From positions 124,001-188,000 of the forward strand of contig JAMZEJ010000005.1 of NCBI GenBank assembly GCA_024508355.1: a stretch of DNA of 64,000 nucleotides, read 5' to 3'. Position 1 is the stretch's first letter. Each line of letters begins with the position of its first letter. Below are positions 1 through 10,291 of this stretch, piece after piece. Origin of the DNA: Rhizosaccharibacter radicis. Its GTDB lineage: Bacteria; Pseudomonadota; Alphaproteobacteria; Acetobacterales; Acetobacteraceae. The notes beneath the pieces were generated by a model that searched no databases, had not been told where the DNA came from, and saw only the letters and a program-made list of their open reading frames with translations. Made by a program: the position numbers and the translations under genes.

Positions 1-80
1 GACTGGGTGTCGAGCAGGGTGGTGTCGGCATCCTGCTCGCCGGACGTCGTGTCGTTCGCCGCGGCCGTCTTCGTCGCCAT
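1..80 (-). CDS. rpoD: RNA polymerase sigma factor RpoD, N-terminal fragment
   Basis: Only the first 26 codons lie in the window; the gene runs off the left edge. The peptide begins MATKTAAANDTTSGEQD and continues ADTTLLDTQ, resembling the variable acidic start of alphaproteobacterial housekeeping sigma factors. The call rests mainly on position: it lies 78 bases downstream of dnaG on the same strand, the usual dnaG–rpoD order of the macromolecular synthesis operon. No sigma region 1.1–4 sequence is visible, so the product is inferred from context. Confidence 0.7.
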   Translation of the reverse strand, partial: MATKTAAANDTTSGEQDADTTLLDTQ

Positions 81-158
81 GCTCAACCAAACTCCAACAG
101 CATCAGGACCGCGAAACGGCGCCCGAAGCACGGCACCCCCACACGGCCTTCTGGTTTA

Positions 159-2063
159 TCACGGCTCAAGCCGCTCCATTTCGTCTTCGTCGGCCATCTC
201 GCCGCGCTGGTGCGCCCGCTGCGTCTGGATCAACATGGTCAGGCGCAACTGCCTCGGATCCGTCGGATCGGCGATGAAGTCCTTCTTGGCGGCCTCAACC
301 TCGTGCTCGAGCCGGGACAGGTTCAGGAACCCGAAGAAATGCCACCAGGCCCGTTCCGCATCCGCCGGCATGGCCGATCCGCCGGCGTCGCTCGACACCG
401 GCAAGCCGCCTCCACCGAGAACCGCCTCGAGCTCGGCCGATAATCCGGCCGAGTGGAGGTGGGCCATGAGACCCTCCGAGTCAAGTCTTCGCGGGTGATC
501 ATCCGCGCCACCGTCGAAGGGGTCCTGGCTTTCGCAAGGGCTCCCGGCCCAATCCAGCATCGCATGCCGCAGCCGGCCGAAATCCTCCGGCAGGCCCAGA
601 CCGCAGAAGGCCTGCTCGACATCGTGCAACAGATCGGGGTGCCGGAGCAGGATCGCCAGGAGCTGCCGCTGTCGCTCCCGCCGCACCAGATCGCCGGAGG
701 GCACGGGCCGCTCGCCCGGGACGACGCGTGGCGGCGCGTTCCGGTCGTGCCCCCTTCCCGGCCGCCCCCCTCCGCGTCTGGCGAACGCTTCGAAGAAGCG
801 GCCGGTGAGGGTGCGGCGGTATTCGGCCGCCAGACCCTTGTGCTCGATGGTGGCCGCCGCCGCCGTCAGTCGCGCATGCAGCGCCGCCCGTTGCTCCGGC
901 CCGGGATCGCGGATCCCCTCGCTCAGCAGCTCGAACAACACGTCGCCCAGCGCCGCCGGCCGTTCCAGCAGCGCCCGCATGGCCTCGCGCCCGTTCTGCC
1001 GGATCAGGCTGTCCGGGTCCTCGCCCTCGGGAAGCCGGCAGAACGCCACCGAGCGCTCGGGGTCCAGCGCCGGCAGCGCCGTTTCCGCCGCCCGGATCGC
1101 GGCCCGCCGGCCGGCCGCATCCCCGTCGAAACACAGCACCGGCACCGGGGCGATCCGCCACAGCGCATCGAGCTGCTCCGCGGTCAGGGCGGTGCCGAGC
1201 GGCGCCACCGCTCCCCGGAACCCCGCCTCGTGCAGGGCGATCACGTCCATGTAGCCTTCCACCACCACAAGGGCGCGGTCGGCGTCCGGAACGCCCGCAG
1301 GTCGCGGGCCGCGCAGGGCGTTGCTGGCCTGATGCAGCCCGAACAGGGTGCGCCGCTTCGAAAAGAGCGGCGTTTCCGGACCGTTGAGATATTTCGGCTG
1401 CCCGTCGCCGAGAATGCGGCCGCCGAACGACACGAGGGCACCGCGCTTGTCCCGGATCGGAAACGTCACCCGGTTGAAGAACAGCTCTCCCTTCGGCTTG
1501 CCGTTCTCGTCCAGCCGCATCAGGCCGGCTTCCGCGACCATTTCCGGCGGGAAGCCTCGTCCCTTCAGCATCTCGATCAGTCCGCCGCGGCCCTCGCCGG
1601 ACCAGCCGAGACCCCAGGCCTCGATCGCCCGGTCGTCCAGCCCCCGGCGGCGCAAATAGTCCAGCCCCGCCCTCCCGCCGGGCTCGCGCAGGTTGCGCGC
1701 GAAGAAGCTCTGGGCGGCATCCAGCACGTCCGAAAGCCCTCGGCTACGCTCGGCCTTCTCCCGGTCCGCCGGACGCTGCTTCGGCACCTCGAGCCCGGCC
1801 TCGGCGGCCAGCCCTTCCACCGCTTCCAGGAACGAGCGTCCCTCGCTCTGCATGACGAACGAGATCGCGTCCCCGTGCGCCCCGCAGCCGAAGCAGTGGA
1901 AATGGTCGTCATACACATAGAAGGACGGCGTCTTCTCGCCGTGGAACGGACAGCACGCCTTGAACTGCCGTCCCGAGCGGACGAGCTTGGTGCGCCGCCC
2001 GACCACCGCCGCGATCGGCGTGCGGGCCCTCAGCTCATCCAGAAAGGCGGGATCGAACGCCAT
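159..2063 (-). CDS. dnaG: DNA primase
   Basis: This primase lays RNA primers for Okazaki fragments at the replication fork. The 634-residue product has a CHC2 zinc ribbon near the N-terminus (Cys38, His41, Cys57, Cys60), the RNA polymerase core, and a TOPRIM domain with VVVEGYMDVIALHEAG followed by the metal-binding CFDGDAAG. A C-terminal DnaB-binding region follows. The frame stays open far upstream, but homologues start at MAFDPAFLDELRARTP, which directly precedes the zinc ribbon, so the extra upstream codons are not counted. Length is normal for alphaproteobacteria. It is followed by rpoD in the same direction and is divergent from the nucleotidyltransferase gene at 2190. Confidence 0.97.
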   Translation of the reverse strand: MAFDPAFLDELRARTPIAAVVGRRTKLVRSGRQFKACCPFHGEKTPSFYVYDDHFHCFGCGAHGDAISFVMQSEGRSFLEAVEGLAAEAGLEVPKQRPADREKAERSRGLSDVLDAAQSFFARNLREPGGRAGLDYLRRRGLDDRAIEAWGLGWSGEGRGGLIEMLKGRGFPPEMVAEAGLMRLDENGKPKGELFFNRVTFPIRDKRGALVSFGGRILGDGQPKYLNGPETPLFSKRRTLFGLHQASNALRGPRPAGVPDADRALVVVEGYMDVIALHEAGFRGAVAPLGTALTAEQLDALWRIAPVPVLCFDGDAAGRRAAIRAAETALPALDPERSVAFCRLPEGEDPDSLIRQNGREAMRALLERPAALGDVLFELLSEGIRDPGPEQRAALHARLTAAAATIEHKGLAAEYRRTLTGRFFEAFARRGGGRPGRGHDRNAPPRVVPGERPVPSGDLVRRERQRQLLAILLRHPDLLHDVEQAFCGLGLPEDFGRLRHAMLDWAGSPCESQDPFDGGADDHPRRLDSEGLMAHLHSAGLSAELEAVLGGGGLPVSSDAGGSAMPADAERAWWHFFGFLNLSRLEHEVEAAKKDFIADPTDPRQLRLTMLIQTQRAHQRGEMADEDEMERLEP

Positions 2064-2189
2064 GGCAGTCTTTCTCGCTTCCGGGCCGCCCCGACCGCAA
2101 GCGGAAGTCGCCGCCGCCCGGAGCGGGCAAACGCGATCGTGTCCGGGCCGGCATGGCCACTTTCCCATCCACATGAGGTCACGGGCCCC

Positions 2190-2744
2190 ATGACGCCGGA
2201 TGCGATCGCCGCGATGCTGCGCCGCGACCGGTGCCGCTGGCCCCTGCTGGCCCTCGTGCAGGCGCTGGGCCTGCCGGACGGCTGGATCGGCGCCGGCTTC
2301 CTCCGCAACGCCGTCTGGGACCTGCTGCACGATCGGCCCCCGTCGCCGCCGGACGGGGATGTGGACGTGGTCTGGTTCGACCGCGCCCACGCCTCGCCCG
2401 CGATCGACCGCGAGATCGAGGCTCGGCTGCGCACTGGCGCGCCCTGGGCCAAGTGGTCGGTCCGGAACCAGGCCCGCATGCACGAGCGCAACGGCGATCC
2501 ACCCTACCGGGACACGGCCGACGCCCTGCTGCATTGGCCGGAAACCGCGACGGCCGTGGCCGCGAGGCGCATCGGCGCCGATGGATGCGAGATCATCGCC
2601 CCATATGGCCTGAACGACCTGGCTGCGCTCATCCTCCGACCGACCCCGGGGTTTCAGGGCGCGAAGCGTCCGGTCTTCGAGGCACGCCACCGTAGCAAAC
2701 GATGGCTCGCACGTTGGCCGGGTCTTCGCCAGGCGTCACCCTGA
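2190..2744 (+). CDS. Nucleotidyltransferase family protein (NTP_transf_6 / DUF925 type)
   Basis: The 184-residue protein has a GAGFLRNAVWDLLH segment and a downstream DVDVVWFD acidic motif, the G-x-x-R-N and D-x-D signatures of the small nucleotidyltransferase-fold family once called DUF925. Family members are minimal NTP transferases whose substrate is mostly unknown. The ATG at 2190 is chosen because homologues begin just before the first helix; codons upstream belong to the dnaG antisense frame. It lies on the strand opposite to dnaG and yqeY, converging on yqeY, so it interrupts an otherwise collinear yqeY–dnaG–rpoD block and has its own promoter region in the 126 bases shared with dnaG. 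Confidence 0.8.
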   Translation: MTPDAIAAMLRRDRCRWPLLALVQALGLPDGWIGAGFLRNAVWDLLHDRPPSPPDGDVDVVWFDRAHASPAIDREIEARLRTGAPWAKWSVRNQARMHERNGDPPYRDTADALLHWPETATAVAARRIGADGCEIIAPYGLNDLAALILRPTPGFQGAKRPVFEARHRSKRWLARWPGLRQASP

Positions 2745-2853
2745 GGCGAGGCGGTGCGGCCGGGATCTTCGGGCGCGACCGGCCACCCGGCCGGGGACCG
2801 CCGCCCGCAGGAGGACGTCGCGCTCCTCGGAGCGCCCCCATCCCGGCCCCGGT

Positions 2854-3327
2854 TCAGCCGTTGCTGAGCTTCTCCTTCACCAACCCGTTCGCACGGCCGA
2901 GATCGAGCGCCGCGCCATGCGCCGCCTTCAGGGCGCCCATCACCTTGCCCATGTCCTTCACCGAGGCCGCGCCCGTGGCGGCGATCGCCGTATCCACGGC
3001 GGCTTCCAGCGCCGCCGCGTCCATCGGCGTCGGCAGGAACTCCTCGATCACCACGATCTCGGCGTCCTCCTTGGCGGCGAGTTCGCCGCGACCGCCCTGG
3101 ATGTAGAGGGCCGAGGCCTCGGCCCTGCTCTTCACCATGCCGCGCAGCATCCCTACCAGATCGTCGTCGCCGACCTGCTCGACGCCGCGGGGCCGGGCCG
3201 CGATATCGAGCTCCTTCATCTTGGCGATGATCATGCGGATGGTGGAGGTCCGCGCGGAGTCGCCCGCCTTCATCGAGCTCTTGAGTCCGTCGGTGAAACG
3301 CTGACGCAACGGCTGTGTCTGGGACAT
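2854..3327 (-). CDS. GatB/YqeY domain-containing protein
   Basis: This 157-residue helical protein matches the YqeY family, related to the C-terminal tail domain of the amidotransferase subunit GatB. Recognisable segments are LRQRFTDGLKSSMKAGD, the STIRMIIAKMKELDIA helix, and the C-terminal KDMGKVMGALKAAHG. YqeY stand-alone proteins are thought to contact tRNA, but a precise role is not established. The ATG at 3327 is preceded by GAGGAG at good spacing; a longer start 15 codon-bases upstream lacks this. It is divergent from carA and in the same direction as dnaG and rpoD, as in other alphaproteobacteria. Confidence 0.92.
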   Translation of the reverse strand: MSQTQPLRQRFTDGLKSSMKAGDSARTSTIRMIIAKMKELDIAARPRGVEQVGDDDLVGMLRGMVKSRAEASALYIQGGRGELAAKEDAEIVVIEEFLPTPMDAAALEAAVDTAIAATGAASVKDMGKVMGALKAAHGAALDLGRANGLVKEKLSNG

Positions 3328-3452
3328 GGAGAGACTCCTCAAGGTTGGGAAGCTTGTTCCCGCCGCCGCGGCACGGGATCAAGTGGGAATTTTCTTCCCA
3401 GGAAGGCCGGCTGGTTGCTAACTCCCTCGTCGAACGGGGAGTGCGCCGGATC

Positions 3453-4832
3453 ATGAAGCTGACAGTGGAAGGCATCATACAGAAGCTGGGAGGCACCGAG
3501 CGGGCCGCCGAGCTGCTCGGCGTCGGCACAGAGGCATTGCGCAAATGGCGTCAGGCCCGGGCGGTGCCGTCCAAGCACTGGACGGCCATCCTCCAGGCGA
3601 CCGGCCTGTCCTTGTCCGACATCGCGCCGGCCGGCGAAGCGCCCGCCCCGCCCCCTGACGATGGCGGCGTGCCGCCCGGCGCCACCGCCGCGCTGGTGTT
3701 CGCCGACGGCAGCGTGCTGTGGGGCCGCGGTTTCGGGGCGCACGGCAGCGCCGCCACCGGCGAGATCTGCTTCTCCACCGGGCTCACCGGCTATCAGGAA
3801 ACCCTGACCGATCCGAGTTTCGCCGGGCAGATCATCACCTTCACCTTCCCCCATATTGGCAATGTCGGCGCCAACGCCGAGGACGAGGAAGCGACCAACG
3901 TCGCGGCGCGCGGGCTGGTGGTGAAGCAGGACCTCACCGAGCCTTCCTCCTGGCGGTCGGCGGCCACGCTGGACCAGTGGCTGCGCAACCGGAACATCCC
4001 CGGCATCTGCGGCGTGGACACCCGTGCCATCACCCGCCGCATCCGCGACGGCGGCCCGCAGACCGCGGTGCTGTCCCATCCCGCCGACGGCCGCTTCGAC
4101 CTCGACGCCCTGCGCGCCGCCACCCGCGACTGGCCCGGCCTCGAAGGCATGGACCTTGCCCGGGAAGTGTCCTGCACCCAGAGCTACGAATGGAGCGAAG
4201 GCTTGTGGCGCCTGGGCGAGGCGCCGACCCGCTCCGCCGCCACCGCCAGGCACGTGGTCGCCGTGGATTACGGCGCCAAGCGCAACATCCTGCGCTCCCT
4301 GGTGGAAGCCGGGTGCCGGGTGACGGTGGTGCCCGCGGGTGCCAGCGCCGACGACATCCTGCGCCACCGGCCGGACGGCGTGTTCCTCAGCAACGGCCCC
4401 GGTGATCCGGCGGCCACCGGCGCCTACGCCGTGCCGGCGATCCGCGGCGTGCTGGAAGCAGGCAAGCCGGTGTTCGGCATCTGCCTCGGCCACCAGCTGC
4501 TGGCCCTGGCGCTCGGCGCGAAGACCTACAAGCTCGACCAGGGCCACCGGGGCGCCAACCAGCCGGTGAAGGACCTGGCGACCGGCCGGGTGGAGATCAC
4601 CAGCCAGAACCACGGCTTCGCGGTGGACGACGAGAGCCTGCCTGAGGGGGTGCGCGTCACCCACGTGAGCCTGTTCGACGGTTCCAACGAGGGCATCGCG
4701 TCCGACCGGCTGCCGGCCTTCTCCGTGCAGTACCATCCAGAAGCGGCGCCGGGTCCGTCCGATAGCGCCCACCTGTTCACCCGCTTCGTCCGCCTGATGG
4801 ACGAGCACGCCGCCACGCCACGCGCCGAATAA
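3453..4832 (+). CDS. carA: Carbamoyl-phosphate synthase small subunit with N-terminal helix-turn-helix module
   Basis: CarA hydrolyses glutamine and passes ammonia to CarB to make carbamoyl phosphate for arginine and pyrimidine synthesis. The canonical subunit begins near residue 78 ([14 protein letters not shown]). The class I amidotransferase triad is visible in GICLGHQLL (Cys) and [10 protein letters not shown] (His, Glu). Residues 1–60 are extra: [33 protein letters not shown] and [18 protein letters not shown] form a small Cro-like helix-turn-helix, joined by a Pro/Gly/Ala linker. The total of 459 residues compares with about 380 for E. coli CarA. ATG 3453 has GGGGAG about 11 bases upstream; a GTG at 3441 is possible. 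The module resembles one I recall being called carph-isopro (not checked). Confidence 0.95.
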   Translation: MKLTVEGIIQKLGGTERAAELLGVGTEALRKWRQARAVPSKHWTAILQATGLSLSDIAPAGEAPAPPPDDGGVPPGATAALVFADGSVLWGRGFGAHGSAATGEICFSTGLTGYQETLTDPSFAGQIITFTFPHIGNVGANAEDEEATNVAARGLVVKQDLTEPSSWRSAATLDQWLRNRNIPGICGVDTRAITRRIRDGGPQTAVLSHPADGRFDLDALRAATRDWPGLEGMDLAREVSCTQSYEWSEGLWRLGEAPTRSAATARHVVAVDYGAKRNILRSLVEAGCRVTVVPAGASADDILRHRPDGVFLSNGPGDPAATGAYAVPAIRGVLEAGKPVFGICLGHQLLALALGAKTYKLDQGHRGANQPVKDLATGRVEITSQNHGFAVDDESLPEGVRVTHVSLFDGSNEGIASDRLPAFSVQYHPEAAPGPSDSAHLFTRFVRLMDEHAATPRAE

Positions 4833-4843
4833 GGGACCCCACG

Positions 4844-7800
4844 ATGCCCAAGCGGACAGACATCCGGTCCATCCTGATCATCGGCGCCGGCCCCATCGTG
4901 ATCGGCCAAGCGTGCGAGTTCGATTATTCGGGCGCCCAGGCATGCAAGACGCTACGCGACGAGGGCTACCGGGTGATCCTGGTGAACTCCAACCCGGCCA
5001 CCATCATGACCGATCCCGGTCTGGCCGACGCCACCTACGTAGAGCCGATCACGCCCGAGTTCGTCGAGCGCATCATCCTCAAGGAGAAGCCGGACGCGAT
5101 CCTGCCCACCATGGGCGGACAGACCGCGCTCAACACGGCGATGGCGCTGGACAAGTCGGGCTTCCTCGTCAAGCACGGGGTGGAGCTGATCGGCGCCAAG
5201 GCCGACGTGATCGACCGGGCCGAGGACCGGCTGAAGTTCCGCGACGCCATGAGCGAGATCGGGGTGGAAAGCCCCCGGTCGGTGATCGCCCACACCCTGC
5301 CGGAAGCGCGCGAGGCGCTGGCGACCGTCGGATTGCCGGCGGTCATCCGTCCCTCCTTCACGCTGGGGGGCACCGGCGGCGGCATCGCCTACAACAAGGA
5401 GGAGTTCGAGCAGATCGTCACGTCGGGCCTCGACGCCTCGCCCACCACCGAGGTGCTGATCGAGGAAAGCGTGCTCGGCTGGAAGGAATACGAGATGGAG
5501 GTCGTGCGCGACGGCGCCGACAACTGCATCATCGTGTGCTCCATCGAGAACGTCGATCCGATGGGCGTGCATACCGGCGATTCCATCACGGTGGCGCCCG
5601 CGCTGACGCTGACCGACAAGGAATACCAGCGCATGCGCGACGCCTCGATCGCGTGCCTGCGCAAGATCGGCGTCGATACCGGCGGCTCCAACGTGCAGTT
5701 CGGCGTCAATCCCGCCGACGGCCGCATGGTGGTGATCGAGATGAATCCCCGCGTGTCGCGCTCCTCGGCACTCGCGTCCAAGGCCACGGGATTCCCCATC
5801 GCCAAGGTGGCGGCCCGCCTGGCCGTCGGCTACACGCTCGACGAGCTGGCGAACGACATCACCGGCGGCGCCACCCCGGCCGCCTTCGAGCCCACCATCG
5901 ACTACGTGGTGGTGAAGATCCCCCGCTTCACCTTCGAGAAGTTCCCGAACACGCCGCCGCTGCTGAGCACCAGCATGAAGTCGGTGGGCGAAGCCATGAG
6001 CATCGGCCGCTCCTTCAACGAGGCGCTGCAGAAGGGGCTGCGCTCCATGGAGACAGGGCTGTCGGGTCTCGATCCGGTGGAACAGCCCGGCGACGGCGGC
6101 CGCGACGCCTTCCGCGCGGCGCTCAGCCAGCCGCGCCCGGACCGCATCCTGATGGCGGCGCAGGCGTTGCGCGCCGGGCTGACGGTCGCCGAGATCCACG
6201 GGAGCACCCGCTTCGATCCGTGGTTCCTGCGCGAGATGGAGAAGATCGTGCAGGCCGAGGCGGCGATCGCCGCCGGCGGGCTTCCGGACACGGCCGCGGA
6301 ACTGCGCCGGCTCAAGGCGATGGGCTTCTCCGACATCCAGCTCGGCCGCCTCGGGGGCCGCACCGCCGACGAGGTGCTGGCGCTGCGCGAGCGGCTCGGC
6401 GTGCGGCCGGTGTTCAAGCGGATCGATACGTGCGCCGCCGAGTTCCGCTCGCCCACCGCCTACATGTACTCGACCTTCGAAGGCGGCTTCGGCACGCCCG
6501 AATGCGAGAGCGATCCGTCCGACCGGCAGAAGATCGTGATCCTGGGCGGCGGCCCGAACCGCATCGGCCAGGGCATCGAGTTCGATTATTGCTGCGTGCA
6601 CGCTGCCTATGCGCTGCGCGAGGCCGGGTTCGAGACCATCATGGTCAACTGCAACCCCGAAACCGTGTCCACCGATTACGACACCTCCGACCGGCTGTAT
6701 TTCGAGCCGCTGACCGCCGAGGACGTGATCGCGCTGATCCGCCGCGAACAGGAACACGGCACCGTGCTCGGCTGCATCGTGCAGTATGGCGGGCAAACGC
6801 CGCTCAAGCTCAGCCAGTCGCTGGAACGCGCCGGGATCCCGCTGCTGGGCACGCCGGCCGACGCCATCGACCGCGCGGAGGACCGCGAACGGTTCCAGGC
6901 GCTGCTGCGCAAGCTCGGGCTGCGCCAGCCGGAGAACGGCATCGCCCGCACCGCCGCGGAAGCCGAGGAGATCGCCGAGCGCATCGGCTACCCGGTGGTG
7001 ATCCGCCCGTCCTACGTGCTGGGCGGCCGGGCGATGGAGATCGTCCATGACCGGGGAGGCCTGCAGCGCTACATGCGCGTGGCGCTCCAGCTCGCCGGCC
7101 ATGACGTCGCGTCCGGGCCGGTGCTGATCGACCGCTACCTGAACGACGCCATCGAGACCGACGTGGACTGCATCTCCGACGGGCGGCAGGTCTATGTCGC
7201 CGGCGTCATGGAGCACATCGAGGAGGCGGGCATTCATTCCGGCGACAGCGCCTGCTCGCTGCCGCCCTACTCGTTGTCGCCCGCCACCGTCACCGAGCTG
7301 AAGGCGCAGACCGAGGCGATGGCGCGGGAGCTCGGCATCGTCGGGCTGATGAACGTCCAGTACGCGATCAAGGACGACACTGTGTACGTGCTGGAGGTGA
7401 ACCCCCGCGCGTCGCGCACCGTGCCCTTCGTGGCGAAGGCGACCGGCGTGCCGATCGCCAAGATCGGGGCGCGCGTGATGGCCGGTGCGCCCTTGAGCGA
7501 GTTCCGCCTCGACGACCGGGCGATCGCGCCGCACGTCGCGGTCAAGGAGGCAGTGTTCCCGTTCGCGCGCTTCTCCGGCGTGGACGTGATCCTCGGCCCC
7601 GAGATGCGGTCCACGGGCGAGGTGATGGGCCTCGATGCCTCCTTCGAACGGGCCTTCGCCAAGTCGCAGCTCGGTGCCGGCGTGAAGCTCCCGCACGAGG
7701 GCGGCGTGTTCCTGTCTGTGCGCGACGGCGACAAGCGGGCGGTGCTGCCGCTCGCCCGCCGTCTCGTCGAGATGGGGTTCACCGTGCTGGCGACTCGCGG

Positions 7801-8101
7801 CACGGCGGCATTGCTGGCCGAGGCGGGCATCAAGACGACGATGGTGAACAAGGTGCTGGAAGGCCGCCCGCACTGCGTGGATGCGATCCGCTCCGGCGAG
7901 GTGCAGATGGTGATCAACACCGCGTCGGGCGCGCAATCCGTGGCGGACAGCTTCGATATCCGCCGCTCGGCCCTGACCCACGGCGTGCCGCACTTCACCA
8001 CCACGGCGGGCGCCCGGGCCGCGGTCCACGCCATCGCGGCGCTCAAGGCGGGCCCGCTTGAAGTCGCGCCGTTGCAGTCCTACTTTCGTGGATCGTTCTG
8101 A
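4844..8101 (+). CDS. carB: Carbamoyl-phosphate synthase large subunit
   Basis: CarB makes carbamoyl phosphate from bicarbonate, two ATP and the ammonia supplied by CarA. The 1085-residue protein shows the expected internal duplication: an N-terminal carboxyphosphate half starting [22 protein letters not shown], a second half starting [25 protein letters not shown]-grasp domains in each (for example [16 protein letters not shown] and [16 protein letters not shown]), and a C-terminal MGS-like allosteric domain. It starts 11 bases after carA with AGGGA upstream of ATG, so the two are co-transcribed and probably translated in balance. Length and motifs are normal. Confidence 0.98.
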   Translation: MPKRTDIRSILIIGAGPIVIGQACEFDYSGAQACKTLRDEGYRVILVNSNPATIMTDPGLADATYVEPITPEFVERIILKEKPDAILPTMGGQTALNTAMALDKSGFLVKHGVELIGAKADVIDRAEDRLKFRDAMSEIGVESPRSVIAHTLPEAREALATVGLPAVIRPSFTLGGTGGGIAYNKEEFEQIVTSGLDASPTTEVLIEESVLGWKEYEMEVVRDGADNCIIVCSIENVDPMGVHTGDSITVAPALTLTDKEYQRMRDASIACLRKIGVDTGGSNVQFGVNPADGRMVVIEMNPRVSRSSALASKATGFPIAKVAARLAVGYTLDELANDITGGATPAAFEPTIDYVVVKIPRFTFEKFPNTPPLLSTSMKSVGEAMSIGRSFNEALQKGLRSMETGLSGLDPVEQPGDGGRDAFRAALSQPRPDRILMAAQALRAGLTVAEIHGSTRFDPWFLREMEKIVQAEAAIAAGGLPDTAAELRRLKAMGFSDIQLGRLGGRTADEVLALRERLGVRPVFKRIDTCAAEFRSPTAYMYSTFEGGFGTPECESDPSDRQKIVILGGGPNRIGQGIEFDYCCVHAAYALREAGFETIMVNCNPETVSTDYDTSDRLYFEPLTAEDVIALIRREQEHGTVLGCIVQYGGQTPLKLSQSLERAGIPLLGTPADAIDRAEDRERFQALLRKLGLRQPENGIARTAAEAEEIAERIGYPVVIRPSYVLGGRAMEIVHDRGGLQRYMRVALQLAGHDVASGPVLIDRYLNDAIETDVDCISDGRQVYVAGVMEHIEEAGIHSGDSACSLPPYSLSPATVTELKAQTEAMARELGIVGLMNVQYAIKDDTVYVLEVNPRASRTVPFVAKATGVPIAKIGARVMAGAPLSEFRLDDRAIAPHVAVKEAVFPFARFSGVDVILGPEMRSTGEVMGLDASFERAFAKSQLGAGVKLPHEGGVFLSVRDGDKRAVLPLARRLVEMGFTVLATRGTAALLAEAGIKTTMVNKVLEGRPHCVDAIRSGEVQMVINTASGAQSVADSFDIRRSALTHGVPHFTTTAGARAAVHAIAALKAGPLEVAPLQSYFRGSF

Positions 8102-8234
8102 GTGGAACCGGCGGGCGTGGGACGTATCCTGAGGGATCCGTCCGACGCGTGACGGGCTCTGCCGTCCTGATTCGCGGAACAGATGGCCGACCCGTCCGCG
8201 CGGGGGCCGTTACGACAGCTTGGGGTTTGAGGCG

Positions 8235-8708
8235 TTGCAGAAATTTCCGATGACGGGCCGTGGCCTGCAGCGGCTTGAGGACGAACTCCGCAAGCTCAAG
8301 TCGGAGGAGCGTCCGGCCATCATCCGTGCGATCGCGGAAGCGCGCTCGCACGGCGACCTGTCGGAGAACGCCGAATACACCGCCGCCCGCGAGCGTCAGT
8401 CCTTCATCGAGGGGCGCATCCTGGAGCTCGAGGAGATCCTGAGCTCGGTGGAGGTGATCGACCCCTCTTCCCTCTCCGGCGACCAGGTGAAGTTCGGTGC
8501 CCAGGTCAAGCTGGTGGACGAGGAAACCGACAAGGAAGCCACCTACCAGATCGTCGGCGTCTACGAAGCCGACATCAAGGCGGGCCTGCTGTCGGTGTCG
8601 TCCCCGCTGGCGAAGTCGCTGATCGGCAAGAAGAAGGGCGATTCTGTATCGGTGCCCGCCCCCGGCGGCGACCGCACCTACGAGATCCTCGGCATCAGCT
8701 ATAGCTGA
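8235..8708 (+). CDS. greA: Transcription elongation factor GreA
   Basis: GreA rescues backtracked RNA polymerase by stimulating cleavage of the transcript's 3' end. The 157-residue product has the N-terminal coiled coil with the acidic-tip region ARSHGDLSENAEYTAARER and a C-terminal FKBP-like domain ending TYEILGISYS. Homologues start M-x-K-x-P-M-T, which here matches a TTG codon at 8235 (LQKFPMT). A GAGG lies only a few bases before it. Alternatives are a TTG at 8220 and an ATG at 8250. It follows carB after 133 bases and precedes the threonine dehydratase by 19, suggesting co-transcription with the latter. Confidence 0.95.
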   Translation: MQKFPMTGRGLQRLEDELRKLKSEERPAIIRAIAEARSHGDLSENAEYTAARERQSFIEGRILELEEILSSVEVIDPSSLSGDQVKFGAQVKLVDEETDKEATYQIVGVYEADIKAGLLSVSSPLAKSLIGKKKGDSVSVPAPGGDRTYEILGISYS

Positions 8709-8727
8709 CGTCGCTCCTCACGCGCCG

Positions 8728-9924
8728 ATGATCGGGATCGACGACGTCCGGGCTGCGGCCCGGAGGATCGAGGGCCGGGTGCTGCGCACCCCCACGGTGC
8801 CCTCGCACGCCCTGTCGCGTGCTGCCGGCGCCGAACTGACCCTCAAGCTCGACAACCTCCAGGCGGTCGGCTCCTTCAAGGAACGGGGTGCCGCCAACAA
8901 GCTCGCCACGCTCACCGAGGCCGAGCGGGCGCGCGGCGTCATCACCGTATCGGCCGGCAATCACGCGCAGGGTGTCGCCCGGCACGCTTCGCTGCTCGGC
9001 ATCGACGCGGTGATCGTGATGCCGCGCTTCACGCCAGCGGCGAAGGTGACGCGCACCGCCGCCTGGGGCGCGCGTGTCGAGCTGCAGGGCGTCGATTTCG
9101 CCGAGGCCACGGCGTTCGCGCACGAGATGTGCGAGCGTGAGGGCCGGGTGTTCGTGCACCCGTTCGACGACGATGCGGTGATGGCGGGCCAGGGCACGCT
9201 GACGCTCGAACTGCTGGAAGATGCCGGGCCGCTGGACATGCTGGTGATGCCGATCGGTGGGGGCGGCCTCATCGCGGGTGCCGCGATCACGGCGGCGGCG
9301 GTGCGTCCGGAACTCGAGGTGATCGGCGTTCAGGTGGACCGGTTCGACTCGCTGTCGGCCCATCCGGGTCCGGAACAAACGCCCCGCGGCGGTGCCACCA
9401 TCGCGGAAGGCGTCGCGGTGGTGCGGGTCGGACGGCGCCCGCTCGACGTGATGCGCCAGCATGTCGGGCGCATCGTGACGGTTAGCGAGCGGTCGGTGGA
9501 AGACGCCATCACCCTGCTCGCGGAGAACGCCAAGCAGGTCTCCGAGGGTGCCGGTGCCGTAGCCCTGGCCGCGGTACTGAGCTTTCCCGAGCTGTTCCGC
9601 GGCCGGCGCGCCGCGCTGCCGATCTGCGGCGGCAACATCGACAGCCGCATCCTGGCCAACACCCTGCTGCGGTCGCTGCTGCGCGACGGGCGCCTGCTGC
9701 GTCTGGTGATGGAGATCCCCGACCGGCCGGGCGTGCTGGCCGACATCTCCACCACCATTGGCGACGCGGGCGGCAACATCATCGAGGTGTCGCACCAGCG
9801 CCTGTTCGCCGCGCCCAGCGTGCAGGCGGCCGAGCTCGAGGTCATGGTGGAAGCACGTGATCCGACGCATGCGGACCAGATCGCGGGAGCGCTCGGTCAG
9901 CGCTACGTCGTGCGCCGCGCCTGA
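8728..9924 (+). CDS. Threonine ammonia-lyase (threonine dehydratase) with C-terminal ACT domain
   Basis: This pyridoxal-phosphate enzyme deaminates threonine to 2-oxobutanoate, the first step toward isoleucine, and may also accept serine. The cofactor lysine is Lys51 in SFKERGAANK; the glycine-rich phosphate loop is IGGGGLIAGAA; an SAGNHAQGVA stretch is also typical. Residues about 325–398 form one ACT domain (LRLVMEIPDRPGVLADIS), expected to bind amino-acid effectors. At 398 residues with one ACT domain it belongs to the short TdcB/IlvA type, so biosynthetic versus catabolic use cannot be decided here. It starts 19 bases after greA. Confidence 0.92.
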   Translation: MIGIDDVRAAARRIEGRVLRTPTVPSHALSRAAGAELTLKLDNLQAVGSFKERGAANKLATLTEAERARGVITVSAGNHAQGVARHASLLGIDAVIVMPRFTPAAKVTRTAAWGARVELQGVDFAEATAFAHEMCEREGRVFVHPFDDDAVMAGQGTLTLELLEDAGPLDMLVMPIGGGGLIAGAAITAAAVRPELEVIGVQVDRFDSLSAHPGPEQTPRGGATIAEGVAVVRVGRRPLDVMRQHVGRIVTVSERSVEDAITLLAENAKQVSEGAGAVALAAVLSFPELFRGRRAALPICGGNIDSRILANTLLRSLLRDGRLLRLVMEIPDRPGVLADISTTIGDAGGNIIEVSHQRLFAAPSVQAAELEVMVEARDPTHADQIAGALGQRYVVRRA

Positions 9925-9989
9925 TCGCCCGTCCGGGCCCCAGGTTACGGCGTCGCGGAAGCTCCCCGGCCGGGCGAGGAGCGCCGGCA

Positions 9990-10220
9990 TCATGGCGCCA
10001 GATGCGCGCCCTCGTCTTCCACCGTGAAGCCCACCTTCAGCGTCACCTGGTAGTGGCTCACCTTGTTGTTCTCCAGATGGCCGCGGGTTTCCTCCACGGT
10101 GAACCAGCGCAGATGACGCAGCGTCTTCGCCGCCTTGTCGATGGCCGTGTTGATCGCGTCCTCGATGCTGGTTTCCGAGGAGCCCACGAGCTCGACGACG
10201 CGATAGACATGATCGGGCAT
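9990..10220 (-). CDS. Dodecin family flavin-binding protein
   Basis: The 76-residue protein begins [21 protein letters not shown] and has the single helix packed on a three-stranded sheet that assembles into hollow dodecamers storing flavins. The helix [19 protein letters not shown] and the strand [18 protein letters not shown] are diagnostic, including the Trp in [10 protein letters not shown] expected to stack on the isoalloxazine ring. The likely role is buffering free flavin in the cytoplasm. It converges on the threonine dehydratase and lies 71 bases downstream of upp on the same strand. Confidence 0.93.
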   Translation of the reverse strand: MPDHVYRVVELVGSSETSIEDAINTAIDKAAKTLRHLRWFTVEETRGHLENNKVSHYQVTLKVGFTVEDEGAHLAP

Positions 10221-10291
10221 GGAGAAGCGTTCCCTGGCTGACGAGAAACGGGAACGGTCCAGCTAGAGCCCGGTTCCGGCGACGCTCCCGC

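Noticed and set aside
2064..2690. 209-codon N-terminal extension of dnaG
   Set aside because: The extension overlaps the nucleotidyltransferase gene on the other strand and has no primase similarity; DnaG begins directly at the MAFDPAFLDE segment.
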